DNA from: Porphyridium purpureum | Taxonomy: Eukaryota; Rhodophyta; Bangiophyceae; Porphyridiales; Porphyridiaceae | Assembly: GCA_008690995.1 (NCBI GenBank) | Contig: VRMN01000005.1 | Coordinates: forward strand, 434,001-498,000 | DNA: 64,000 nt | Direction of reading: 5' to 3' | Shown here: positions 1 through 8,168 of the stretch, piece by piece | Layout of the letters: each line of letters starts with the position of its first letter | Numbering within the stretch: position 1 is the first letter of the stretch | Notes under the pieces: generated by a model | What the model saw: the letters and a program-made list of their open reading frames with translations, nothing else | The model's database searches: none | Told to the model about the DNA's origin: nothing | Made by a program: the position numbers and the translations under genes

Positions 1-118
1 CATTACACGCAAGCAAAAGCTGCTGAAAAAGCAGGCCGCTGGCAAAAAGCGCATGAAACTCGTTGGTACCGTGTCGCTCCCTCAGGAAGCCTTCCGCAAG
101 ATCATTGCCTCTGACTAG
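1..118 (+). CDS. lepA: Elongation factor 4 (LepA/GUF1), C-terminal end only
   Basis: The last 38 codons of a gene that enters from the left edge; the frame starts at base 2 and ends at TAG 116-118. The encoded tail has the LepA/GUF1 signature: a Lys-rich helix (RKQKLLKKQ), then GKKRMK and LPQEAF, followed by a short end. LepA is a ribosome-binding GTPase that back-translocates or remodels stalled ribosomes in bacteria, plastids and mitochondria. The bacterial-type tail fits an organellar factor, but with only 38 residues and no N-terminus I cannot tell a plastid LepA from mitochondrial GUF1. The family call rests on this short motif block alone. Confidence 0.8.
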   Translation, partial: ITRKQKLLKKQAAGKKRMKLVGTVSLPQEAFRKIIASD

Positions 119-649
119 TGTACTTTTGCGACGGCTCATGTTGGCTGTCGGAAGCGTCGCAATGTCGTGATTTTCTGGTTCCAAAAGTTCTAGTGCATCG
201 AAACGGAATTTGTAGACAAAGGCCTAAGCTGGAGGCAGATGAGGGCGCGAACGCAGAAGATTCCGCAATATTTGCGGCCGATTTGTCATGCGCGAGCCAG
301 CGGAAGACAAGTACGTGAAAAGATACCCCAACGGCCGATGGAAAGCGGGAGAATTTGGGAAGGCGATTCTGACGGAATTGCGTTTCGCAGCGAATGCATT
401 TTTTGCGGGGTCATGTTTCCCCGAGGAACGAGTGTGAGAATCGTTGACGGAGAACGTGGAGTTGACGGCTATTAAAGCAGATGCGGCACGCGGACATGCG
501 GAGGGCAACGACAGAAGGAGGGCGAAAGGGTTTAGGTGGGGAGATCAGGGGAGGGGAGGGGACGGGAAGGGAGAGGTGTGAGGATTGGTGCAAAAGGTGC
601 GTGGAACGGGTTTGGAGCCACAGGAAGTTGGAACAGCCTCCCAGGAGGC
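119..649. other. Intergenic: lepA 3' side and promoter of the SNTX-GTPase gene
   Basis: No convincing gene is seen. The short open frames here have no recognisable motif. The open frame of the next gene runs upstream to about 536 without an ATG, so bases 536-649 are best read as its 5' leader, which is G- and A-rich. Confidence 0.5.
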
Positions 650-3600
650 ATGGATCCTGAGAGAAATGGCTCACCGAGGGACGTACTAGTTATTGAAAAG
701 CCTGCCCTGGGTCAGAATGTGGAACTTGGGCAAATGTACGATGCTCGCACAGGTCAAATCCTTGGAGGAATGTCGCTATGGGACATTCAGGTCGCCAATG
801 AAATCCTGGAAACAAAGAATCACGAAGCTCCGAGATTTGAGGATGCAGATTTGTTCAACTACTCTTGCTCTATTGAGGAAGCGCGTGAGAAGGCTGGTCT
901 CAACGCAGAGGATTGTCTGTTGCTGGATCTGGGACTGTTGAAAGCAAGAGGCTCCGCCACGCACGTTAGCATCACGAAGAAGAGCACGTATGAGGCAAGC
1001 GTTCATGCGACCTGCACCATCGTGCGACGCACGCGACGCATTCCCCAGAATGTACTGGCGAATTTGGATTATGGGGCCCATCTCAACAATCCCTTATGCA
1101 CACACTTTGTTGGAGAAGTCAGAGAGGGCGGTAGTGTGACATTCAGTTTTACGAAACGCTGCTCGTCCTCTATCGAGGTCGGCGAAGTATCTGGCGAGCT
1201 AGTCAAAAAACTGCAGTTGGCGATGAGTGGAGAGGCACGAGTTGGTGACAGGGAAAACGATTCGACAATTTTTGAGAACATTGACGTGTCGTGTAGTGGG
1301 GCTTTTACTGAGATTGTCAGCACTGTCGATGACGTGTGCAGAGTGGCGGCCACAATCCCGACAAAGCTGATTCAGCAAACGAATACATTGAGTTTCAGGT
1401 TGTTCCCTGTCGCGCTTCTTGACCCGAGCCTTAGTCGCGACATCCGCAAACTCGATACAGCACTTGTGAGAGATGCGGCAGCTGCACTTGAGGCTGGGAA
1501 GGAGGTGCGCCGCCGTCTTGAGGAACTAGCAAAGGAGAGTAGTATGGTGCACAAGCGATTTCCAGACATCAAAATGCAAGTCGAAAACTTGCACGGTGAA
1601 TTCACAAAGGCCGAGACAGAGTTTACAAGCAAAGTTTGCGGCCTTCTGCCGGAACTTCGAGATAATCGGTCCCCTCTTTTGTCGAAGTCGGGTGAACTGG
1701 AGCATGCCGTGGCTCTATACAAGCAGCGCACGTCGTATGCTGCGCAATTCATTGACGTGAAGGTCAAAGAGGCAAAGGTACTGCAAGCCACCGTCTCAGA
1801 GCTGCTCGACGATGGCTTTGAAAATCTCCTCGCAGACGGCACTGAGACGCTGTCTATGGTCGGTCCACAGACACTCATGCTCCTGTTGTCACTATGCTGT
1901 TCTGAAATCACTCGTACCACGCATCCCTTACAGAATCGCATGGCAAATGCACGAGTATCTGCTACTGTGTTGAATGGTGACTCTATTGAAAGCGATAGTA
2001 CTGATGACGACAGTTGCGATGAAGGTGACGAATGGTTCGACCAAGATCAAACGATATCCCGTGTGGGGGCCGCAAGGGACGAGATGCGTCATCTGCGCGC
2101 TCGACTCAGGGGTTCCGGTGCGATGGCACCACAAGTCAGTTTCGGGGTAGCAAGTGTCAAGAAAGCGCTCAGACTAGGCGACGTGAAGCGAAAGACGACG
2201 TACGTGGGTGACATTGTGCTTATTGGTAGCGGACCAGCGCCTCTTGTGGTTTCCGGGCTGTTGCCTGGGAAGCCGCCGTCACCTGCAGTCATTGTCATTG
2301 AGCAAACAGCATCAGTATCTTGGTCACTGAAGTTGCGCAGTGAAGCTCAGGAGGAAGCCATGCCAACTACGAGCTTTGTCGTTCGATATCGCCCACGACC
2401 TAATGCGGCGCGGGACGGAGCCATTGAGCGAGTCTCCGACAATGAAGCATTTATGGAAATGCGTGTCGACTTGGCTGCTGCGACTGCTGTTGCAAATGGA
2501 GAAGACTCGACTCGTTTGATTCTTGGAAACCTATTGGACAATTGCGATTATGAGGTGTGTCTGTGCGTTGAGACGATCGTGGGACCATCAGAATGGAGTG
2601 CTGCAACAATTGTGCGCACCTCGAAGCTACCCTCGACAGCGACTAGGATGATTGACTTTTTCAACCACGGTAGCATTAATCGGCAGACGATGCAAGGCGA
2701 TTCGAGACCGTGGCATCTGACAAGCGATGTCCAGCCGACTCTCTATCTCGGCAACCGAACTATAGCCACCCGCAAGTGCGGCCAAGACACGCGTTTCCCC
2801 GGTGAATTGGCGATACGCGTGGTCGATGTCGCGCCAGAATTTATGCCTGAAGTTACTGCACACAATGCCAGGGACGAAGAAAATACGAAGATCATTGTGT
2901 TCGTGGGCGCGAGCGGGCACGGTAAGAGCACCCAGATCAACGCATTCTTTTCGTATCTCCTCGGAGGCGAGCTTGATGACAGCGCTCGCATCATGGTAAT
3001 TGACGATCGAGGAGCAGACCAGGCGAAGTCTGTGACGAAGTATATTACCTGCTACCGCGTCCGTCCGTTTTCACCTCTTTTTGAGGGCAAGACCCTTTGG
3101 ATTGTTGACACACCTGGATACGGAGACTCGGAATCGTTCGATCGAGATCGTTACATCAGCGTTGCCATGCACGAGCTATTCGGTCTCATCAAGCACGTGC
3201 ATGCTATCGTGTTCACATGTCGCGCTAATGAAATCCGAACGACCATCTTACAGATGGTGGCGACTCAAGTATTCGACCGGTTTGCGAGGAATTTGCGCGG
3301 TTGCTTGCGTACCATTTACACTTTCAGCGACGTTGGCACGCCGCAGGCGCGGCGCGCGCTGGAAGCCGTGGGATGGCCAGTAGATAATGGCGATGTGGAG
3401 GTCAACAACGCTGCGTTTGGTGTAGCCGCGCCCGCCAATGCCGCAGATCCCAAAATTCGCGACTGGTGGAAATTGTCCATGAATGGTCAGGCTCGTGTTC
3501 TGAGCATGCTATTCCGTATGTCGCCGTTGCCCACAGACCCTTCCAGAAATGTGACGGAAACGAGGCTTGAACTTGACCAGAAATGCGACCTTGTTGAGAA

Positions 3601-4561
3601 AAAGATTCTTCTGACGGCAAATGATGCCCAGGTGCTGAGGGCACAATTGGGTGCATTGGCCGGTGCTGTTGGTGCTGCGCCAGGTCAAAAGGTGGAGGTG
3701 AAGACAGTTGAGACGAGACAAGAAGATCTACCTTCCGGGAAATTTACAACTCTGTGTACGAATTGCCATCGAAGCTGTCACGAGATTTGCTCCTTGAAGG
3801 ACGACGCTGATAAGATCAGGTGCTGGGCTATGGATTCCGACGGGCACTGTAGGATATGCAAGGGTCACTGTCTTTGGACAGCACATAAGAATACGACGTT
3901 CATTCTTCGACCGTTCGAGCGGACTCAATATATGGTACCACAAGAACTGATTAACAGGTGGGACAAAAACAACAAACTGTTGGAGGCTGCCCTATTGAAC
4001 ATGATTGAAAGGTACATAAACCTTCAAAAAGATCTCCGCGCGGATATCATGTATCTAGCGGAGCTCACAGAGCGATTGAAGAAAACGGCGCTGCTGTATA
4101 ACCCTGCTTTGTTATTGAACTACATCGACAGCCTTATTCATACCTCACGTGCGCGAGGCGCTTCAGCGGAGCAGATTGCTCAGCTGACCACAGCCAAAAA
4201 TACGCTGCTCATTTTGAAGCAAGTGAAAGAGTCCGGTGGAGAGAATGCGGCGCGTGACTCGCTCGTGCTCGCTGACGTTTTGGGAAAGGTGATGAAGGAA
4301 ATGACGCGTCGGACAAAGTTGGACGCGAATCAGCGTGCCGAAGAGGAGGATGAATCATGCGGACTCTACAATGAGCTTTGGACCACTCTGCCAGACTACA
4401 TTCAGACCAAAGCGCCAGCAAAGCTGAAAACCGGTGGACTGTTCAACCTTGGAAAAGGTGGCGCGAAGTATGCGGAGAATTTGAAGGCTGTTGTAGAGCT
4501 CGTGAAGCTCATACTGACGGATGGCGGTGTCTTGGCAGAATTAGCAAAGTCCTTGGGGTGA
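650..4561 (+). CDS. Large SNTX-type MACPF / fibronectin III / septin-like GTPase protein
   Basis: A 1303-residue protein of unknown function. The first in-frame ATG is at 650; the frame is open from about 536 but has no ATG there. Residues 1-300 resemble the N-terminal domain of the stonustoxin (SNTX) branch of the MACPF/CDC superfamily, with PALGQ, LGQMYDAR and THFVGEV blocks in the expected order. Helical segments follow, then an FN3-like domain at about 548-662. A P-loop GTPase has Walker A GASGHGKST at 753-761 and G3 DTPGYGDS at 820-827. A Cys/His-rich block from about residue 1036 (CTNCHRSCHEIC, then CRICKGHC) looks metal-binding. The last 230 residues are helical. No signal peptide or membrane segment is seen. 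Related SNTX-like intracellular proteins occur widely in eukaryotes; an antimicrobial or membrane-remodelling role is only a guess. The gene looks whole. Confidence 0.75.
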   Translation: MDPERNGSPRDVLVIEKPALGQNVELGQMYDARTGQILGGMSLWDIQVANEILETKNHEAPRFEDADLFNYSCSIEEAREKAGLNAEDCLLLDLGLLKARGSATHVSITKKSTYEASVHATCTIVRRTRRIPQNVLANLDYGAHLNNPLCTHFVGEVREGGSVTFSFTKRCSSSIEVGEVSGELVKKLQLAMSGEARVGDRENDSTIFENIDVSCSGAFTEIVSTVDDVCRVAATIPTKLIQQTNTLSFRLFPVALLDPSLSRDIRKLDTALVRDAAAALEAGKEVRRRLEELAKESSMVHKRFPDIKMQVENLHGEFTKAETEFTSKVCGLLPELRDNRSPLLSKSGELEHAVALYKQRTSYAAQFIDVKVKEAKVLQATVSELLDDGFENLLADGTETLSMVGPQTLMLLLSLCCSEITRTTHPLQNRMANARVSATVLNGDSIESDSTDDDSCDEGDEWFDQDQTISRVGAARDEMRHLRARLRGSGAMAPQVSFGVASVKKALRLGDVKRKTTYVGDIVLIGSGPAPLVVSGLLPGKPPSPAVIVIEQTASVSWSLKLRSEAQEEAMPTTSFVVRYRPRPNAARDGAIERVSDNEAFMEMRVDLAAATAVANGEDSTRLILGNLLDNCDYEVCLCVETIVGPSEWSAATIVRTSKLPSTATRMIDFFNHGSINRQTMQGDSRPWHLTSDVQPTLYLGNRTIATRKCGQDTRFPGELAIRVVDVAPEFMPEVTAHNARDEENTKIIVFVGASGHGKSTQINAFFSYLLGGELDDSARIMVIDDRGADQAKSVTKYITCYRVRPFSPLFEGKTLWIVDTPGYGDSESFDRDRYISVAMHELFGLIKHVHAIVFTCRANEIRTTILQMVATQVFDRFARNLRGCLRTIYTFSDVGTPQARRALEAVGWPVDNGDVEVNNAAFGVAAPANAADPKIRDWWKLSMNGQARVLSMLFRMSPLPTDPSRNVTETRLELDQKCDLVEKKILLTANDAQVLRAQLGALAGAVGAAPGQKVEVKTVETRQEDLPSGKFTTLCTNCHRSCHEICSLKDDADKIRCWAMDSDGHCRICKGHCLWTAHKNTTFILRPFERTQYMVPQELINRWDKNNKLLEAALLNMIERYINLQKDLRADIMYLAELTERLKKTALLYNPALLLNYIDSLIHTSRARGASAEQIAQLTTAKNTLLILKQVKESGGENAARDSLVLADVLGKVMKEMTRRTKLDANQRAEEEDESCGLYNELWTTLPDYIQTKAPAKLKTGGLFNLGKGGAKYAENLKAVVELVKLILTDGGVLAELAKSLG

Positions 4562-4987
4562 GTGTGTGTTTGTGTGTATTTGGGTGTTTATTTGGTTTGA
4601 ACGATCCTTGGCCAGGATGCGAATGCGGACTCGAAAGCAGAGGTTTTTGTCCCAGGGGGATTTCCTCGAGCGGAGCGATGGATCTAGATATGAAAGATTG
4701 TGCAATTTTACGCCGACAGAGCCTTGATTCTCCATTTTCTCATTCTTTAACTGCGCGGTACCACAGCTGCTACGGACTGTCAGGCCGAGATGTACAACCA
4801 AACACGTCTCCCAGTACCCACCCGAGCCCCGGCGCCTCCACTGCGCACAAACTAGCCGCCGCTGGTCGGTGGCTTGAAGACGTTTCAGCTTCATCCGCGG
4901 CGTCACTCGAGATGTCTTTACTTTTGTGCCACGCGAGTTGGTCCGCACATGTCGCGCGTCTCACGCGCAGAAGCGAAGTCTTCAAGT

Positions 4988-5037
4988 TGTACCTATGCTG
5001 TACCTATACTGTACTTATAGTGTACTTATAGTGTACC
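4988..5037 (+). repeat. 11-bp tandem repeat, about 4.6 copies, consensus TGTACYTATRS
   Basis: Consecutive units start at 4988, 4999, 5010, 5021 and 5032. They read TGTACCTATGC, TGTACCTATAC, TGTACTTATAG, TGTACTTATAG, then TGTACCGCG. The period of 11 bp is near one helical turn, and each unit carries a GTAC core. It lies about 117 bp upstream of the psbQ' TATA box, so a clustered transcription-factor site is plausible but unproven. Confidence 0.8.
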
Positions 5038-5153
5038 GCGTGCCGCTTTTCAACTCGCGAGATTTTGTTCCACACGGCAGAACAAACCAGCACAAAGCCG
5101 ATCGAGGGTGCAGAGGTGGAAGGAGGAAGGCGGGAGAAGGAAGGACAGAGTGG

Positions 5154-5160
5154 TATAAAG
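5154..5160 (+). promoter_or_regulatory. TATA box (TATAAAG) of psbQ'
   Basis: TATAAAG lies 201 bp before the psbQ' ATG in a purine-rich stretch and is the only good TATA match upstream of the gene. The spacing resembles that of the TATA box before the BCS1-like gene at the right end of the window. Confidence 0.55.
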
Positions 5161-5360
5161 AAAGGCGGAAGCGCGTGCGACAAAACTTCGCGCGTCACCA
5201 GATACACCAAATCGAGAAGCTTGCGATCGCAGAGTCGAGTATACGTGCTGTTAGTGCTTGTTGCGAGGTGGTGGGGCGACGACGGACGTTCGGTGAGGTG
5301 AGTGACAGAACAGCAGCAAGGGGGAGACAGAGATAAAGAGAAGGAAAAAAAGGAGGCAGG

Positions 5361-6005
5361 ATGGCGTTCGTAGGTCATGCTGTATCGCGGGTGTCGGTAC
5401 GACGTGCTGGTGCGGTGTGTATGGCGGCGGTGGAGGAGGATGGTCGCGCGGCGAGCGGATCGGCGAGCGGCTCTGCTGCGAATGTGAACCGTCGCGCGGT
5501 GCTCGGCGGGCTGATTGGCGTGGCAGCGGCCGTCGGTGTGCAAGGTGGTGTACGCGACGCGCAGGCCGGCGCGGGTGGCGCGTTCTCGTCGACCGTGTTT
5601 CCCAAGGCAAGCTTCCCGGACAAGCTCGACATGGACAAGGAAGCCCTCAAGGACCCTAAAGTACAGGCCGGCCTCAAGGATCTGCGCAAGTATCGCTCTG
5701 CTCTTGACAAGGTGCTGGCAGACTTCAAGGCCGATCCGCAGATGGACGTGGCCGCGAAGATGCGAGCCGAATTTAGCGTCTCGCAGCTGCGCAACGACCT
5801 CAACTCGGTGAACGCCGTGTTTGACGAGGAGACCCAGAAGGCAACCGATCGTGTGGTTCGCGCAATCATTCAAGACATCCGCGAGATCGAGACCGCCGCC
5901 GTCGTCAAGAAGGGGTACGAGAGAACGCCGAAGAAGATTGAGAAGACAACGGGATGGATTACCCAGATGCAGAACGACTTTGACAAGTTGCTCGCCCTGT
6001 ATTGA
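5361..6005 (+). CDS. psbQ': Photosystem II extrinsic protein PsbQ', thylakoid lumen precursor
   Basis: A 214-residue precursor of the PsbQ-like lumenal subunit (about 20 kDa protein) that binds the oxygen-evolving side of red-algal photosystem II and supports water oxidation. The presequence has two parts: a Ser/Ala/Arg-rich plastid transit region (1-42), then a twin-arginine thylakoid signal with Arg44-Arg45, a hydrophobic core at about 47-62 and an AQA site at 67-69. The mature part is about 145 residues of charged helices, as expected for the PsbQ four-helix bundle. The twin arginines predict Tat (delta-pH) import. The ATG at 5361 follows a purine-rich leader. The next gene starts only 102 bp downstream on the same strand. 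The family call is strong from presequence type, size and the KLDMDKEALKDPKVQAGL region. Confidence 0.85.
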   Translation: MAFVGHAVSRVSVRRAGAVCMAAVEEDGRAASGSASGSAANVNRRAVLGGLIGVAAAVGVQGGVRDAQAGAGGAFSSTVFPKASFPDKLDMDKEALKDPKVQAGLKDLRKYRSALDKVLADFKADPQMDVAAKMRAEFSVSQLRNDLNSVNAVFDEETQKATDRVVRAIIQDIREIETAAVVKKGYERTPKKIEKTTGWITQMQNDFDKLLALY

Positions 6006-6028
6006 GCTTCGAGTCAGATCTCACACCA

Positions 6029-6043
6029 GTTTTAATAGACGAG
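6029..6043 (+). promoter_or_regulatory. GTTTTAATAGACGAG element before the SLC25 gene
   Basis: This 15-mer lies in the 102-bp gap between psbQ' and the carrier gene, 64 bp before the carrier ATG. It matches 14 of 15 positions of a site at 55997-56011 upstream of 14-3-3. A core-promoter or initiator-like role is inferred from recurrence only. Confidence 0.4.
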
Positions 6044-6107
6044 ATTGATAAACTTTTTCAGCGCATGGGAGATTGAGACACAAGGAGAAGGATCGTCTGG
6101 AAGAGGA

Positions 6108-7238
6108 ATGGAGGCGGTGAGGACAAGCACGCTTGATAGGCAAGCGTCCCGGCGCGCCCGCCGCCACCTGGCTCGTGCGGAGGCGGCGTCGGCGCAGGCG
6201 GCGCGAAATGTTGTCGACTTATTTGTGCAGGCGGTCCGCGACGCGCGCGACCATCTTGCGGCGGGCGGCGTGGCGCGTGGCGTGTCCGTGCTGGTGATGC
6301 ACCCCGTGGACTCGATCAAGACCCGACTGCAGGCTGCCGCACCAGGCGCCGGCGCGCCCATCGATGCGGTCAAGGCGTTCCTGGCGTCCGGGCGCGTGTT
6401 CGCGGGCGTTGGAATCTCGTTGTTTGGACAGATTCCATACGGCATGCTTACTTTCGGTGCGTATGAGGCGTACAAGGAAGTCTTGGCGCAAAAATTCCCC
6501 GCAATGCCGAGCGAGTTACGCGTGATGCTCGGTGCCTGTCTTGGCGATCTCACGGGCTCGTTGTGGCTGTGTCCGGCGGAACGCATCAAGCAAACCTTGC
6601 AATCGGGCGTGCACGGTAGCGTTCTTGAAGCGGTGAGGAAAACATACAAGAATGGCGGCTTACCAGGGTTCTACCAGGGCTATTCGGGACAAATCGGGCG
6701 CGACGTGCCATTCCGAATCATCCAGCTGTCAGTGTATGAAAAAATCAAGGCCATGTACGCTCGTGCATATTTGAAGGAGCGCGAGGCCGTCACGACTGAC
6801 AACCTAATCATTGGCGCGTTGGCCGGCTCAATCAGTTCTGTGCTAACTGCGCCGCTCGACGTGATCAAGACGCGGCTTATGACCGATCAGGGCGGTTCCG
6901 CGCGGGTTTACAAGAATGCGCTCGACTGTGTGGTCAAAATTGTCCGAGCAGAAGGGCCTGGTGTGCTTGCCCGCGGCGTGGTTCCGCGCGTCATTTATAT
7001 CACGCCGTCCGTGGCCATCTTTTTTGCCGTATACGAGGCCACGCTCCGTTTCATCCGCAATCGCCGCGCTGCGGCGGATCCCAGTGCAGCAACGAGGGCG
7101 GCGTCCGTGCCCGCTTTTCTTCTGCGCCCGATCGCGCGCGCGACCCACCTCACTGCGTTCTGGGATCGCCGCCGCAGTCGAGTCAATGGAGCAGCCTTCG
7201 GTGCACCCATGCTATTACCCAGACGCCGCTTCGCATGA
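6108..7238 (+). CDS. Mitochondrial carrier family (SLC25) protein, SAM-carrier-like
   Basis: A 376-residue carrier of the SLC25 family with three repeats, each carrying the carrier signature after its first helix: PVDSIKTR at 66-73, PAERIKQ at about 156-162, and PLDVIKTR at 249-256. Such proteins exchange small metabolites across the mitochondrial inner membrane, and some act in the plastid envelope. The altered second signature and the overall style suggest the S-adenosylmethionine carrier branch, but substrate cannot be fixed by eye. The N-terminal 45 residues are Arg- and Ala-rich and could be a transit peptide. The frame is open back to 6045 but the first ATG is 6108. Confidence 0.8.
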   Translation: MEAVRTSTLDRQASRRARRHLARAEAASAQAARNVVDLFVQAVRDARDHLAAGGVARGVSVLVMHPVDSIKTRLQAAAPGAGAPIDAVKAFLASGRVFAGVGISLFGQIPYGMLTFGAYEAYKEVLAQKFPAMPSELRVMLGACLGDLTGSLWLCPAERIKQTLQSGVHGSVLEAVRKTYKNGGLPGFYQGYSGQIGRDVPFRIIQLSVYEKIKAMYARAYLKEREAVTTDNLIIGALAGSISSVLTAPLDVIKTRLMTDQGGSARVYKNALDCVVKIVRAEGPGVLARGVVPRVIYITPSVAIFFAVYEATLRFIRNRRAAADPSAATRAASVPAFLLRPIARATHLTAFWDRRRSRVNGAAFGAPMLLPRRRFA

Positions 7239-7471
7239 GACCCACGTAAAAGACACCCACACGCACCATGCGCAAAACCAGCACCTGAGTCCACGAGACT
7301 CCAAACTCAGAGCACATCTGTGCACATCTCACAAAGCAGCAGCAGCCGCAGCCGCAGCAGTAGTTGTAGCAGTAGGAAGTCAGAACAGGATAAACGGCAG
7401 AAGAGACGACGCGCCCACGAGCCACGCGCAGACGACCCGAGCTGCGCCAGCCACCACTGCCGGAACCCACG

Positions 7472-7528
7472 TCACACACACACACACACACACGCACACA
7501 CACACACACCCACACACACACGCACACA
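7472..7528. repeat. (CA)n microsatellite, interrupted
   Basis: An almost pure CA dinucleotide tract with a few CG and CC interruptions, just downstream of the SLC25 gene. Confidence 0.9.
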
Positions 7529-7695
7529 TGCACGCTCACCACGCTTCGCGGTCTGTGTTGCCGCGTGGCGAGACGCACGTTACGCCGGTGTTGCCCTGAC
7601 ACTATTCTACCCCCCATTTTCCGATCCAAACACACACGTGTTGCGATTCTGCATTGTCGGACACAGACGCAAAGAGAAGCGCGTGACGGTCACCA

Positions 7696-7740
7696 GAAAC
7701 CATCTGAAACCATCCGAAATCATCCGAACTCGTCAGAATC
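7696..7740 (+). repeat. 10-bp tandem repeat GAAACCATCY, four decaying copies
   Basis: Units start at 7696, 7706, 7716 and 7726 (GAAACCATCT, GAAACCATCC, GAAATCATCC, GAACTCGTCA), then GAATC at 7736. They lie about 430-470 bp before the kinase ATG. Exact 10-bp phasing suggests either slippage or helically phased sites. Confidence 0.75.
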
Positions 7741-8168
7741 AGCACGGACATCAGATTTTCGCGCAGTTTCCCCAAGTGCGCATGGACACGAGCGCTGAAT
7801 TTGACAGGGGGGAGGACACGCGTGCTGTGTGCGTTTCTGCGGGCGTATGTTATTTTGGGAGACAAGTGGAAGAGAACGTGAAGGTGAAGAGGGTGAAGAG
7901 GGGAGGTGGGGAGGTGGAGGGAGGGGTAAGGCAGAGCGCGCATATATGTGCGGTGGAGTGGGGTGGGCGGGTGGTGGGCGTGCGTCGAGCTGAAGCGTCG
8001 GGTGACCGCTCGACACTTTCCTCGTCCGCGCGGTCACGAGTCGTTGGGTTTGGCGTTTGGGGTTGGGGTTGGCGGGGAGTCGAGGGGTTGCGTTTGGTGC
8101 GAGGGTTGGAGCGAGGTGCCGGACGTTGAGGCGTACTGGGAAGTGAGGGTGCGGGCAAGGGAGGCGTG

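Larger units (their letters stand above)
4562..5360. other. Intergenic: upstream region of psbQ'
   Basis: No gene is supported here. The region holds an 11-bp tandem repeat (4988-5037) and a TATA box (5154-5160), both annotated separately. From about 5100 to the psbQ' ATG it is purine-rich on the + strand, consistent with a 5' leader of roughly 170-180 nt if transcription starts about 30 bp after the TATA box. A long minus-strand frame over this region and psbQ' was rejected as a shadow. Confidence 0.5.
7239..8168. other. Intergenic, 930 bp, simple repeats and kinase promoter
   Basis: No gene is supported. It holds CAG/CCG-rich DNA near 7340, a (CA)n tract at 7472-7528, a decamer repeat at 7696-7740 and a CATATATG palindrome at 7941-7948 that could serve as a TATA-like site for the kinase 220 bp downstream. 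Overlapping open frames on both strands are repeat-driven. Confidence 0.5.

Noticed and set aside
536-649. N-terminal extension of the SNTX-GTPase frame
   Set aside because: It begins at a GTG, has no ATG and is Gly/Arg-rich; ATG 650 directly precedes the conserved domain.
5004-5873. Minus-strand frame of 289 codons over the psbQ' promoter and gene
   Set aside because: It is antisense to psbQ', crosses the tandem repeat and has a low-complexity Arg/His/Ser-rich product.
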